DNA of 6,717 bases from Caldisericaceae bacterium (GCA_021160885.1 JAGHBR010000155.1:1-6717), one strand, 5' to 3'. Positions 1-6,138 are shown, counted from the stretch's first letter. Notes: generated by a model not told the origin, from the sequence alone. A program made the numbers and translations.

Positions 1-1
1 C

Positions 2-175
2 AATATTATCTGGAAGCTAAATATGAATACCAAATTTTCTCAAAAACAAACCAAAACATTCCTGCCAAAACTTAAGGTTAATCATCCCGACTGGCAAATC
101 GGTTATGCGCGCTTCGCCCAGCGTAATTATCAATTCTTTTATAAAAAGCCATCGAGAAGTGAATACAAAAATTGA
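2..175 (+). CDS. possible 3' end of an unknown gene (left-edge partial)
   Basis: Reading from base 2, a frame stays open from the window edge for 57 codons and stops at TGA 173-175. The translation contains stretches that look protein-like, such as HPDWQIGYARFAQRN and YQFFYKKPSR, with an internal Met at base 23. I do not recognise a family. A second frame, starting at base 1, is open only for 24 codons and stops at TAA 73-75, so the C-terminus of an upstream gene could lie in either frame, or this may be a decayed remnant. An open frame of this length in AT-rich DNA can arise by chance. The sequence left of the window is needed to decide; treat as doubtful. Confidence 0.2.
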   Translation, partial: NIIWKLNMNTKFSQKQTKTFLPKLKVNHPDWQIGYARFAQRNYQFFYKKPSRSEYKN

Positions 176-195
176 ACAATCAAAGTGTCATTTTT

Positions 196-290
196 TGGCT
201 CCTTAAATTAGCTTGCTAACTTCTTAAGTTAGTTTCGTAACTTAAAGAGTTACTCGCATAACTTTTGAAGTTACGAACGTAACTCTTTGA
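196..290. repeat. 21-bp palindromic tandem repeat array
   Basis: The hexamer TAACTT/TAACTC starts at 217, 238, 259 and 280, exactly 21 bp apart. Its inverted partner AAGTTA/GAGTTA starts at 226, 247 and 268, again 21 bp apart. Each full unit is therefore TAACTT-N3-(A/G)AGTTA followed by a 6-nt spacer that often contains TCG or CGA. A degenerate copy at 196-216 matches the 217-237 unit at about 14 of 21 positions, and a partial unit starts at 280. In addition, AAAGAGTTAC (244-253) pairs perfectly with GTAACTCTTT (279-288), enclosing the third palindrome, so the region could fold as an extended hairpin. Whether it is an operator array, a REP-type dispersed repeat or neither cannot be told from one copy. 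Confidence 0.8.
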
Positions 291-300
291 TATGCAAAAA

Positions 301-476
301 CCTGTTTCAGACGAGCCGGAGGCCTGCCAGATGTAATAGCACTCAAAAGTTAAAAAAATTTAAGCCACATTTTTGAGATAGTATTCATGTAAAAATTCAT
401 TATGCCACTACCATTTTAAGCGAAAGGCACTTAATCATTGTTGTAAATTTAAATTCAGCAAGCTTTGAAAAAATCG
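301..476. other. non-coding stretch with nothing recognised
   Basis: This AT-rich segment lies between the 21-bp array and the GGGAAT palindrome cluster. I see no convincing open frame, RNA gene or promoter. The only small structures are a 10-bp AT palindrome AATTTAAATT (446-455) and an 11-mer AAGCTTTGAAA (460-470) that recurs once at 4130-4140, probably by chance. Together with its flanks it makes up the untranslated region upstream of the first gene. Confidence 0.5.
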
Positions 477-543
477 GGGAATTCCCAAGCCTGTGAGGGA
501 TTCCCGCTTGCGCGGGAATGACATGCCCGGGCGGGAATGACAT
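477..543. repeat. GGGAAT/ATTCCC palindrome cluster (dRS3-like)
   Basis: Three related elements lie in 67 bp. GGGAATTCCC (477-486) is a perfect 10-bp palindrome. ATTCCCGC (500-507) and GCGGGAAT (512-519) form an 8-bp stem with a 4-nt loop, so the 20-mer reads ATTCCC-N8-GGGAAT. The 13-mer GCGGGAATGACAT occurs at 512-524 and again at 531-543, 19 bp apart. The ATTCCC-N8-GGGAAT layout is that of the Neisseria dRS3 repeat, and similar GGGAATGACA repeats are scattered in intergenic DNA of unrelated bacteria. It lacks a T-tract after the stem, so I do not call it a terminator. Confidence 0.7.
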
Positions 544-643
544 TTTCCATTTTTCTTTTACCTAACATTACCGATTGGTTGATTTTTTTTGTAAATTACT
601 GACTCATGTTCTCTATTGGCTTTGGTGGACAATAAAATTGTAC

Positions 644-648
644 GGAGG
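644..648 (+). promoter_or_regulatory. ribosome binding site that fixes the ygeY start
   Basis: GGAGG sits 4 nt before the ATG at 653. It decides between that ATG and an in-frame TTG at 575: the 26 residues added by the TTG start are tryptophan-rich, have no family counterpart, and have no such site upstream. Confidence 0.8.
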
Positions 649-652
649 AACG

Positions 653-1864
653 ATGTTTGAAAATCTTTTACAAAACGTTAAAAATCAACGCCAGCTTCTG
701 GAAAGCACCATCCAGAAACTAATCCAGATTCGCAGTTACAGCGGCCAGGAAGGTGAAATCGTTAAATTCATTGAATCCAGAATGAAAGAATTTGATTTTG
801 ACGAAGTGTTCATTGACGGGCTGGGCAATATTGTGGGGCGTATCGGACACGGCCCCATTGTTATTTTGTACGATGCGCACATCGACACAGTAAAAGTAAC
901 AGACAACGAGAACTGGCTTTATCCTCCCTTTGAAGGCAAGATTGTGGATGGTAAAATTTACGGCCGGGGGGCTGTTGATGAAAAGCCGGCCATGGCCGGT
1001 TACTTATTGGCTGCCAGAGCCATTAAAACTCTGTACGGAAAACAGGAACTACCCTTTTCACTTTACGTGGTTGGATCGGTGATGGAAGAAGACTGCGACG
1101 GCTACCCTTTGCTTCATCTGATTGAAAAAGAAGGTATTAAACCTGATTTTGTACTCCTTGGCGAACCAACCGATTTAAAAATCTACCGCGGACAACGGGG
1201 CCGCATGGAAATTGAAATCGCCACCTTTGGTAAATCGGCCCACGGCGCGCACAATCAACAGGGCATTAACGCCATCTACCGCATGGCCAGAATCATTGAA
1301 CAGATTGAAAAGTTAGATCAACAACTACCATCTGTTCAGCCTCTGGGCAAAGGTTCAATTACCGTCAGCGATATTTCCAGCAAGGGACCATCATTGTGTT
1401 CGGTACCTGATTTTTGCTGCATTCACATCGACCGGCGCCTGACTCTGGGTGAAAACAAAGAGATTGTCATTAGCCAGCTTAAAGAAATCGCTAAATCCCT
1501 GGGCATTGTTGCCGAAGTTAGAATTCCTCAGTACCATGGTACAAGCTGGAAAGGCACTAAATTTGAACAGGAGGCTTACTTCCCTACCTGGGTTCTGGCA
1601 GAGGACCATCTTTTGCTCAAAGCTGCAAAAGCGACCGGACAACAGGTGTTTAACAGAGAGGTAGAAACCGGAGTCTGGAGTTTTTCGACCAATGGCGTGG
1701 CCACCGCCGGCCGCCTGAACATCCCGACCTTTGGTTTTGCCCCGGGTAAGGAAGAACTGGCGCATTCGGATCGCGAAGAACTGGTTTTAGACGATTTGCA
1801 AAAAGCCACAGAATTTTACGCCTTATTTCCTTTTGAATTAATGAAAACTTTAAATGAAAAATAA
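653..1864 (+). CDS. ygeY: YgeY-type M20 metallohydrolase
   Basis: A cytosolic zinc-type amidohydrolase/peptidase of the M20 (ArgE/DapE/carboxypeptidase G2) family. The ATG at 653 gives 403 residues, the length I recall for E. coli YgeY. Metal and catalytic motifs are in order: H76 and D78 in DAHIDTV, D109 in GRGAVDE, the E145-E146 pair in MEEDCDG, E171 in GEPTD and H371 near the C-terminus in GKEELAHSD. Blocks that match YgeY specifically are YRGQRGRMEIEI (178-189), the IDRRLT segment around 259-264 and SFSTNGV (343-349). The insert between E171 and residue about 290 corresponds to the dimerisation domain of M20 enzymes. No signal peptide or membrane segment is visible. It leads a tight group, followed after 12 nt by the carbamoyltransferase gene. 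E. coli YgeY belongs to the gene set linked to urate/purine breakdown; the likely role is removal of an N-carbamoyl or N-acyl group from an amino acid intermediate (inference). The exact substrate is not shown by the sequence. Confidence 0.93.
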   Translation: MFENLLQNVKNQRQLLESTIQKLIQIRSYSGQEGEIVKFIESRMKEFDFDEVFIDGLGNIVGRIGHGPIVILYDAHIDTVKVTDNENWLYPPFEGKIVDGKIYGRGAVDEKPAMAGYLLAARAIKTLYGKQELPFSLYVVGSVMEEDCDGYPLLHLIEKEGIKPDFVLLGEPTDLKIYRGQRGRMEIEIATFGKSAHGAHNQQGINAIYRMARIIEQIEKLDQQLPSVQPLGKGSITVSDISSKGPSLCSVPDFCCIHIDRRLTLGENKEIVISQLKEIAKSLGIVAEVRIPQYHGTSWKGTKFEQEAYFPTWVLAEDHLLLKAAKATGQQVFNREVETGVWSFSTNGVATAGRLNIPTFGFAPGKEELAHSDREELVLDDLQKATEFYALFPFELMKTLNEK

Positions 1865-1865
1865 A

Positions 1866-1870
1866 AGGAG
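1866..1870 (+). promoter_or_regulatory. ribosome binding site of the ygeW-like gene
   Basis: AGGAG begins 1 nt after the ygeY stop codon and lies 6 nt before the ATG at 1877, followed by a second AGG at 1871-1873. It supports this start and independent, efficient re-initiation within the operon. Confidence 0.75.
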
Positions 1871-1876
1871 AGGCGC

Positions 1877-2854
1877 ATGGAAACTAAACTGAAAGGCAAG
1901 CATTTCATTACCACTCAGGACTGGACGGTTCAGGAATTAAAATCTATTTTTCAACTGGCCAAACAATTGAAGATTGAATTTGCGCAGGGCAAATTTAATA
2001 AAACCTTAGAAGGTAAATCATTAGGCATGATTTTTTTCGATCCTTCAACGCGCACACGCACCTCCTTTGAAGCGGCCATGACGCAATTAGGCGGGCACTC
2101 CATCTTTTTTGCGCCCAATACCATGCAAATTTCCCACGGAGAAGGCGCTAAAGACACGGCCAAGGTGCTTTCCGGATATTTACAGGGCATTGCCGTGCGC
2201 TTTTGTAAATATGGCGAAGGGAATCGCTATTTAAACGAATTGCGCGAACACAGTAGAGTGCCCATCATTAACATGCAATGCGACGTGTACCATCCGGCGC
2301 AAATTTTAGCCGACTACTTTACCATCATGGAACATTTTGGCGAGAACACGCGCGGACTCAAAATTGGCGTAAGCTGGACTTCCGCGCCTAATTACATCCG
2401 CCCGCTTTCCGTGCCACAAAGTTTGATTTTACTAATGCCGCGTTTTGGGCTAAACGTCACACTGGCCCACCCGCCGGAATTTGAACTGATGCCGGAAATT
2501 GTGGAACAGGCTAAAAAGAATGCGGAACAAGCCGGCGTTAAATTTGAAATCAGCCACAAAATGGAAGATGCCTTCGAAGATGCCGACATCGTCATCCCCA
2601 AATCATGGGGTCCACTGGTTTACACTCAGGATGAAGAAAAAGGTTTAAAACTCATTGAAAAATACCCGGGCTGGGTGGCCGATGCCGAACGCATGGCGCT
2701 CACAAAGCCCCACTCATTGTACATGCATCCCTTGCCAGCCGATCGCGGCAAAGAAGTGACCCCGGAAGTCATCGACGGCCCGCATTCGGTTGTGTACCAG
2801 GAAGCAGAAAACCGCTTGCATGTACAAAAAGCTCTACTTTCTTTGATCATGTAA
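1877..2854 (+). CDS. ygeW: YgeW-like knotted carbamoyltransferase
   Basis: A member of the aspartate/ornithine carbamoyltransferase superfamily, 325 residues. The carbamoyl-phosphate loop FDPSTRTRTSFE covers residues 54-65, HPAQILAD covers 139-146, and MHPLPADRG covers 283-291. The segment SWTSAPNYIRPLSVPQ (166-181) is the proline-rich stretch typical of the knotted subgroup (YgeW, acetylornithine and succinylornithine transcarbamylases) and absent from ordinary ornithine transcarbamylase. The block PKSWGPL (241-247) also resembles YgeW. Two things are odd: it is about 70 residues shorter than the E. coli protein as I recall it, and the usual HCLP motif of ornithine-type enzymes reads HPLP, as in aspartate transcarbamylase. 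The C-terminus (DGPHSVVYQEAENRLHVQKALL, split here as DGPHSVV and EAENRLH-QKALL) is ornithine-transcarbamylase-like. Position 12 nt after ygeY supports a catabolic role, producing carbamoyl phosphate from a ureido compound (inference). Substrate unknown. Confidence 0.88.
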   Translation: METKLKGKHFITTQDWTVQELKSIFQLAKQLKIEFAQGKFNKTLEGKSLGMIFFDPSTRTRTSFEAAMTQLGGHSIFFAPNTMQISHGEGAKDTAKVLSGYLQGIAVRFCKYGEGNRYLNELREHSRVPIINMQCDVYHPAQILADYFTIMEHFGENTRGLKIGVSWTSAPNYIRPLSVPQSLILLMPRFGLNVTLAHPPEFELMPEIVEQAKKNAEQAGVKFEISHKMEDAFEDADIVIPKSWGPLVYTQDEEKGLKLIEKYPGWVADAERMALTKPHSLYMHPLPADRGKEVTPEVIDGPHSVVYQEAENRLHVQKALLSLIM

Positions 2855-2870
2855 TCTGAGAGTCAGGCTC

Positions 2871-4124
2871 ATGGGAAACCATTATTTGTACCAGTGTAGT
2901 CATTGCCAGCAAACATTCAGCGCCGGGGAGATCGAGGGAAATTTTATTTACCTTTGCCCCAATTGCGGTAAAACGGAAAAGAATGCCCCTTTAAAAGGCG
3001 TTTTACAGGTTGTTTACGATTATGCCTCCTTTGCTCTAAAGACCGGACGTGACGAATTTTTGAAATTACCTGCAGGTCAACCTTTCCTCTTCCCTGACCT
3101 CTGGCCACTGGATTACGATCAACAATCCGGTGATTTAAAAGGGCTTTCCAGAACACTGGTACAGAACCTGACCTTACCGGAAAATCAACTTTTAAACTTT
3201 GAATTTCAGGGGCAGTCGTTTAAAGTGCTGGATGAAACACGCAATCCTACCTTTTCTTTTAAAGATCGAGCCAGCATTCTGGTTGTCCTGAAAGCTTTGC
3301 AGTTAGGGATTGGGGAAATTGGAGCAGCTTCAACAGGGAATGCAGGTTCTTCATTAGCCGGGATTTGTGCCAGGGCTGGATTACAGGCACGCATCTGGGT
3401 GCCGGAGGCCATCCCTCAGGCCAAATTGTTGCAGATTGCTGCCTACGGCGCCAAAGTACACAAAGTAGCCGGTGATTACGATCTGGCCTTTGACCAATCC
3501 ATTGAAATCTGCCAGCAAAATGGCTGGTACAATCGCAATACGGCTTTTAATCCCCTGACCATTGAGGGCAAAAAATCGGCGGCCTTTGACATTTTTTTGC
3601 AAACACAGGGGCAGCTGCCGGATCTTATTTTTGTACCCGTTGGTGACGGAGTCATTATTGCTGGTTTGTACAAAGGATTTAATGAATTATTTGAATTAGG
3701 CTGGATCGATCGATTGCCCCGTCTCATCGCCGTTCAGTCAACTGGTAGCGATGCGCTGGTGCGCTTTTTAAATGAAGGTGTTTTTAAATTCAAACCGGCT
3801 CAGACCATTGCTGACAGCATTTCGGCCGGGGCTCCACGCAATTTATTCTTAGCAGTTCAGGCCGTGGAAAAAACGCAGGGTTTAGCCCTGGCCGTAACCG
3901 ACCAGCAGATCCTTAAAGCCCAGGCCATTCTGGCCCAAAAATTTGGTCTGTTAGCGGAACCAGCGGCCGCGGCCTCTTTCGCCGGTTTTTTGAAAATGAC
4001 TGAGCAGGGCGCGTTGTCTCCTGTACAACAATCGTTAATACTGATTACCGGTAATGGACTCAAAGATGTCCGGGCACTGGAACTCAGCATCAAACAGATC
4101 CAGGAGCAAAATCTGGATTCATGA
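2871..4124 (+). CDS. threonine synthase-like PLP enzyme with zinc ribbon
   Basis: A 417-residue cytosolic fold-type II PLP enzyme. Residues 9-32 carry two Cys pairs, CSHC and CPNC, forming a rubredoxin-like zinc ribbon as in many bacterial threonine synthases. The PLP lysine is K131 in NPTFSFKDRAS. The substrate/asparagine loop STGNAGSS spans 154-161, the phosphate-binding turn PVGDG spans 256-260, and TGNGLKD spans 393-399. Length and order fit threonine synthase, which converts O-phosphohomoserine to threonine and phosphate. Deviations are NPTFSFKDR where NPTGSFKDR is common, and GDG where GGG or GxG is usual. The start ATG lies 16 nt after the carbamoyltransferase stop, with only a weak GA-rich site upstream, so translation may be coupled. 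No homoserine kinase or homoserine dehydrogenase gene is nearby, and the neighbours are catabolic, so a beta- or gamma-elimination on a related amino acid is as likely as threonine synthesis. Family sure, reaction not; hence no gene symbol. Confidence 0.82.
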   Translation: MGNHYLYQCSHCQQTFSAGEIEGNFIYLCPNCGKTEKNAPLKGVLQVVYDYASFALKTGRDEFLKLPAGQPFLFPDLWPLDYDQQSGDLKGLSRTLVQNLTLPENQLLNFEFQGQSFKVLDETRNPTFSFKDRASILVVLKALQLGIGEIGAASTGNAGSSLAGICARAGLQARIWVPEAIPQAKLLQIAAYGAKVHKVAGDYDLAFDQSIEICQQNGWYNRNTAFNPLTIEGKKSAAFDIFLQTQGQLPDLIFVPVGDGVIIAGLYKGFNELFELGWIDRLPRLIAVQSTGSDALVRFLNEGVFKFKPAQTIADSISAGAPRNLFLAVQAVEKTQGLALAVTDQQILKAQAILAQKFGLLAEPAAAASFAGFLKMTEQGALSPVQQSLILITGNGLKDVRALELSIKQIQEQNLDS

Positions 4125-4158
4125 GTAGAAAGCTTTGAAATAATAATTTTTATTAAAA

Positions 4159-4249
4159 AACTCACCCCCGTTTCCCCCTCTCTTTAAGTAAAGAGAGGGG
4201 GACGTAGTAAATTGTTAATACAAGGATTAACTCTGACTGGGGGTGAGTT
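4159..4249. repeat. nested inverted-repeat element
   Basis: The outer arms are AACTCACCCCC (4159-4169) and its exact reverse complement GGGGGTGAGTT (4239-4249), 11 bp each. Inside them lies a second perfect palindrome: CCCCCTCTCTTTA (4174-4186) against TAAAGAGAGGGGG (4189-4201), 13 bp with a 2-nt centre, so in practice about 12 bp and a 4-nt loop. Terminal inverted repeats around an inner hairpin recall a REP/MITE-type dispersed repeat. The inner stem lies 50 nt after the stop codon at 4124 and could slow or end transcription, but no T-run follows it on either strand, so it is not a standard intrinsic terminator. No coding capacity. Confidence 0.75.
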
Positions 4250-4330
4250 AAAACTAAACCGTAGTAATATGATGATTTAACAATATTGGAATTAAAGATG
4301 AAGGCAATCATTAATTCAAACTACGACAAT

Positions 4331-4383
4331 CAACTATTCAACTATTCAACCATTTAACTATTTAACCAACCAACCATTCAACT
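4331..4383 (+). repeat. 8-bp tandem repeat in the leader of the next gene
   Basis: Six and a half consecutive copies of YAACYATT run from 4331: CAACTATT, CAACTATT, CAACCATT, TAACTATT, TAACCAAC, CAACCATT, CAACT. The stretch has no G on the plus strand, so a transcript through it would be unstructured, and it ends 11 nt before the ribosome binding site of the 490-residue PLP enzyme. It could act as an unstructured translation leader or be a neutral slippage product. Confidence 0.8.
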
Positions 4384-4394
4384 AAAAAATACTT

Positions 4395-4400
4395 AGGAGA
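4395..4400 (+). promoter_or_regulatory. ribosome binding site of the 490-residue PLP enzyme
   Basis: AGGAGA lies 5 nt before the ATG at 4406, just after the 8-bp repeat. It supports this start; no earlier in-frame start with a comparable site is seen. Confidence 0.75.
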
Positions 4401-4405
4401 CCGAT

Positions 4406-5878
4406 ATGTACGACTGGAACTGGGATGTTCAAAATGAAGACTACCTGAAACGCACCATTAAACGTTGTCGGGAAAACAAGATTATTCTACCGACTTTTGA
4501 ACAACTGAAGCGTCCGGAAACCATTCCCCAGGAAATTCAGGAAAAACTGGCTGAAATCGACATGGAAGCCGTACATCCATTGAACCTGTTCCGCATTCAC
4601 TGGTGCAATGATCCGGAAACCGGTAAAATCGGTGATTACAATTTTTTTGAACTTCCGTCGGAAATTACGGGCGTAAAGGCGCGCATTATTGGACTGGTGG
4701 GTAAACACTTTCCTACCGGGGCGCACAAAGTAGGCGCCACCTATGGATGTCTGGCGCCCTATCTGGTCAGCGGACGCTTCGATCCAGAATACCACAAAGC
4801 GGTCTGGCCATCAACCGGAAATTACTGTCGTGGTGGCGTTTTTAATTCCGCTCTGCTTTCGGTACATTCGGTGGCCATTTTGCCGGAAGAAATGAGTCAG
4901 GAACGCTTTGATTGGCTGCGTGAAAAAGGCGCCGAAGTTTACGCCACCCCTGGCTGCGAAAGTAATGTAAAAGAAATTTACGACAAATGTCATGAATTGG
5001 AAGCCGAGAGCGATGAGTACCTGATTCTCAATCAATTCGATCAATTTGGCAATGCCATCTGGCACTATCATGTAACCGGCTTTGCCATTGAAGATATTTT
5101 TAAACGCTTAAAAAGCGGTAAAACGCGCTTGAGCGGTTTTGTTAGCGCAACCGGCTCAGCCGGCACCATTGCCGCCGGAGATTATCTGCGTAGGCAATTC
5201 CCCCTGATCAAGGTTTTAGGAGCCGAAGCTCTGCAATGCCCCACTCTGTTGATGAACGGCTTTGGCGGGCACCGCATCGAAGGCATTGGCGACAAACACG
5301 TGCCCTGGATTCATAATATTAAAAATCTCGATCTGGTGGCGGCCATTGATGATGAAGATTCCCTGCGCGTACTGCGACTTTTTAACGAACCTGCCGGACA
5401 CCAATGGCTGGCCAAACAGGGCGTTTCTGACGAGGTGCTCGAAAAACTGCCTCTGCTGGGCATCTCTTCCTGCGCCAACCTGCTGGCTTCTATTAAAATG
5501 GCCAAATATTACGAAATGAACGAAAACGACGTCATTTTTACCATTTTTACCGATTCGGTAGAACTCTACCAAACGCGCCTGAAAGAAATGAACGAAAACT
5601 GGGGCCCTTACTCCGAAACTCAGGCCGCTATCGACTGGAACAGCGTGGTCAAAAAACAATCCATCGATTATATGAAAGAACTGGATTACTACGGACGCAA
5701 AACCATTCACAATCTGAAATACTTTACCTGGATTGAACAACAGGGCAAGGACGTGGAAGAACTGAACGCCCAGTGGTACGACGAGGATTACTGGGCCGAA
5801 CGTTTTTCCATTGCACCAAAATGGGATGAAATGATCCGTAAATTCAACGAACAGGTGGGACTAAAAATTGAATTTTGA
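4406..5878 (+). CDS. uncharacterised fold-type II PLP-dependent enzyme
   Basis: A 490-residue protein of the cysteine synthase/tryptophan synthase beta superfamily. The likely PLP lysine is K108 in FPTGAHKVGATYG, close to the GAHK motif of tryptophan synthase beta. STGNYCRGG (136-144) is the asparagine loop, and SATGSAGTIAAGDYLR (247-262) is the glycine-rich phosphate-binding turn. The CPTLL motif (278-282) and the GFGGHRIEGIGDKHVP stretch (285-300) fit the region that in cysteine synthases reads GxGHxIxGIGxGFVP. Residues 1-90 form a long N-terminal part with HPLNLFRIHW, and about 100 residues after 385 form a C-terminal tail rich in Trp, Tyr and Glu (for example WYDEDYWAERF), so it is well above the usual 300-400 residues. 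It does not resemble E. coli YgeX beyond the fold. No signal peptide or membrane segment is seen. The 281-nt upstream spacer suggests its own transcription start or a long linker. A lyase acting on a diamino acid or a beta-substituted amino acid in this catabolic set is inference only. Confidence 0.8.
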   Translation: MYDWNWDVQNEDYLKRTIKRCRENKIILPTFEQLKRPETIPQEIQEKLAEIDMEAVHPLNLFRIHWCNDPETGKIGDYNFFELPSEITGVKARIIGLVGKHFPTGAHKVGATYGCLAPYLVSGRFDPEYHKAVWPSTGNYCRGGVFNSALLSVHSVAILPEEMSQERFDWLREKGAEVYATPGCESNVKEIYDKCHELEAESDEYLILNQFDQFGNAIWHYHVTGFAIEDIFKRLKSGKTRLSGFVSATGSAGTIAAGDYLRRQFPLIKVLGAEALQCPTLLMNGFGGHRIEGIGDKHVPWIHNIKNLDLVAAIDDEDSLRVLRLFNEPAGHQWLAKQGVSDEVLEKLPLLGISSCANLLASIKMAKYYEMNENDVIFTIFTDSVELYQTRLKEMNENWGPYSETQAAIDWNSVVKKQSIDYMKELDYYGRKTIHNLKYFTWIEQQGKDVEELNAQWYDEDYWAERFSIAPKWDEMIRKFNEQVGLKIEF

Positions 5879-5903
5879 GTTTTGAATTTTGAATGTTGAA
5901 TTA
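5869..5903 (+). repeat. 7-bp tandem repeat across the stop codon
   Basis: TGA recurs every 7 bp at 5869, 5876, 5883, 5890 and 5897 as TGAATTT, TGAGTTT, TGAATTT, TGAATGT and TGAATTA. The stop codon of the PLP enzyme is the TGA at 5876, so the array starts inside the gene's last codons. Because 7 is not a multiple of 3, the copies from 5876 to 5890 close all three frames. Confidence 0.8.
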
Positions 5904-5906
5904 ATT

Positions 5907-6056
5907 ACTCTGTGCTCTTTGCGGCTTCTTTGTGTACTCTGTGGTGGAAAAGTGGTCTTAGTACCCATCCCGACCTCGGCCTTACGGCCTCGGCCACCCT
6001 TCCCCGCTCGCAGGGAAGGGAAGCCGCTGACATGGCTAACGACTCTGGAGAGTCGT
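5907..6056. repeat. composite repeat island before the amidohydrolase gene
   Basis: Several unrelated-looking elements are joined. A run of CTCTGTG/CTCTTTGCGG-like words (5908-5946) comes first. Next is the direct repeat CCTCGGCC around a TTACGG core (about 5974-5995), whose GGCC-TTAC-GGCC centre is also palindromic. Then CCCTTCCC (5997-6004) pairs with GGGAAGGG (6013-6020) over an 8-nt loop. Last, ACGACTCT (6039-6046) pairs with AGAGTCGT (6049-6056) across GG. None has a T-run typical of an intrinsic terminator. Two short open frames through this island are repeat-derived and I do not call genes. It looks like a place where dispersed elements have accumulated. Confidence 0.65.
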
Positions 6057-6138
6057 GTTACAATTTTTTCGGTGAAATTGGGGAAACGGTGTGGATTAAA
6101 TTAGAAAAATTATTTAGTGTAACGCGGTGGTTTGAAAA

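Noticed and set aside
460..470. AAGCTTTGAAA shared with 4130-4140
   Set aside because: An 11-bp AT-rich match with no shared flanks; expected by chance often enough not to matter.
606..635. Nine-codon open frame before ygeY as a possible leader peptide
   Set aside because: No ribosome site, no informative codon run and no attenuator-like hairpins around it.
579..638. Possible sigma70-like boxes (TTGATT at 579, TAAAAT at 633)
   Set aside because: They do not pair at a proper 16-18 bp spacing, and the TAAAAT would place the transcript start inside the ribosome site.
575..652. TTG-initiated 26-residue extension of ygeY
   Set aside because: The ATG at 653 has GGAGG 4 nt upstream and gives the family length of 403; the extension is Trp-rich and has no counterpart in YgeY.
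1..652. CRISPR array or tRNA in the repeat-rich left region
   Set aside because: The 21-bp units are contiguous and lack unique spacers of 30 bp or so; no cloverleaf or CCA-like end is visible.
4174..4201. Intrinsic terminator after the threonine synthase-like gene
   Set aside because: The stem is strong but no T-run follows on either strand, and it is nested in a larger inverted repeat, so a dispersed repeat is the better reading.
4298..4357. Nineteen-codon open frame before the 490-residue PLP enzyme
   Set aside because: Its second half is encoded by the 8-bp tandem repeat and there is no ribosome site.
5216..5740. 174-codon minus-strand open frame inside the PLP enzyme gene
   Set aside because: It is fully antisense to a well-supported gene whose conserved PLP motifs explain the sequence; the translation shows no family features.
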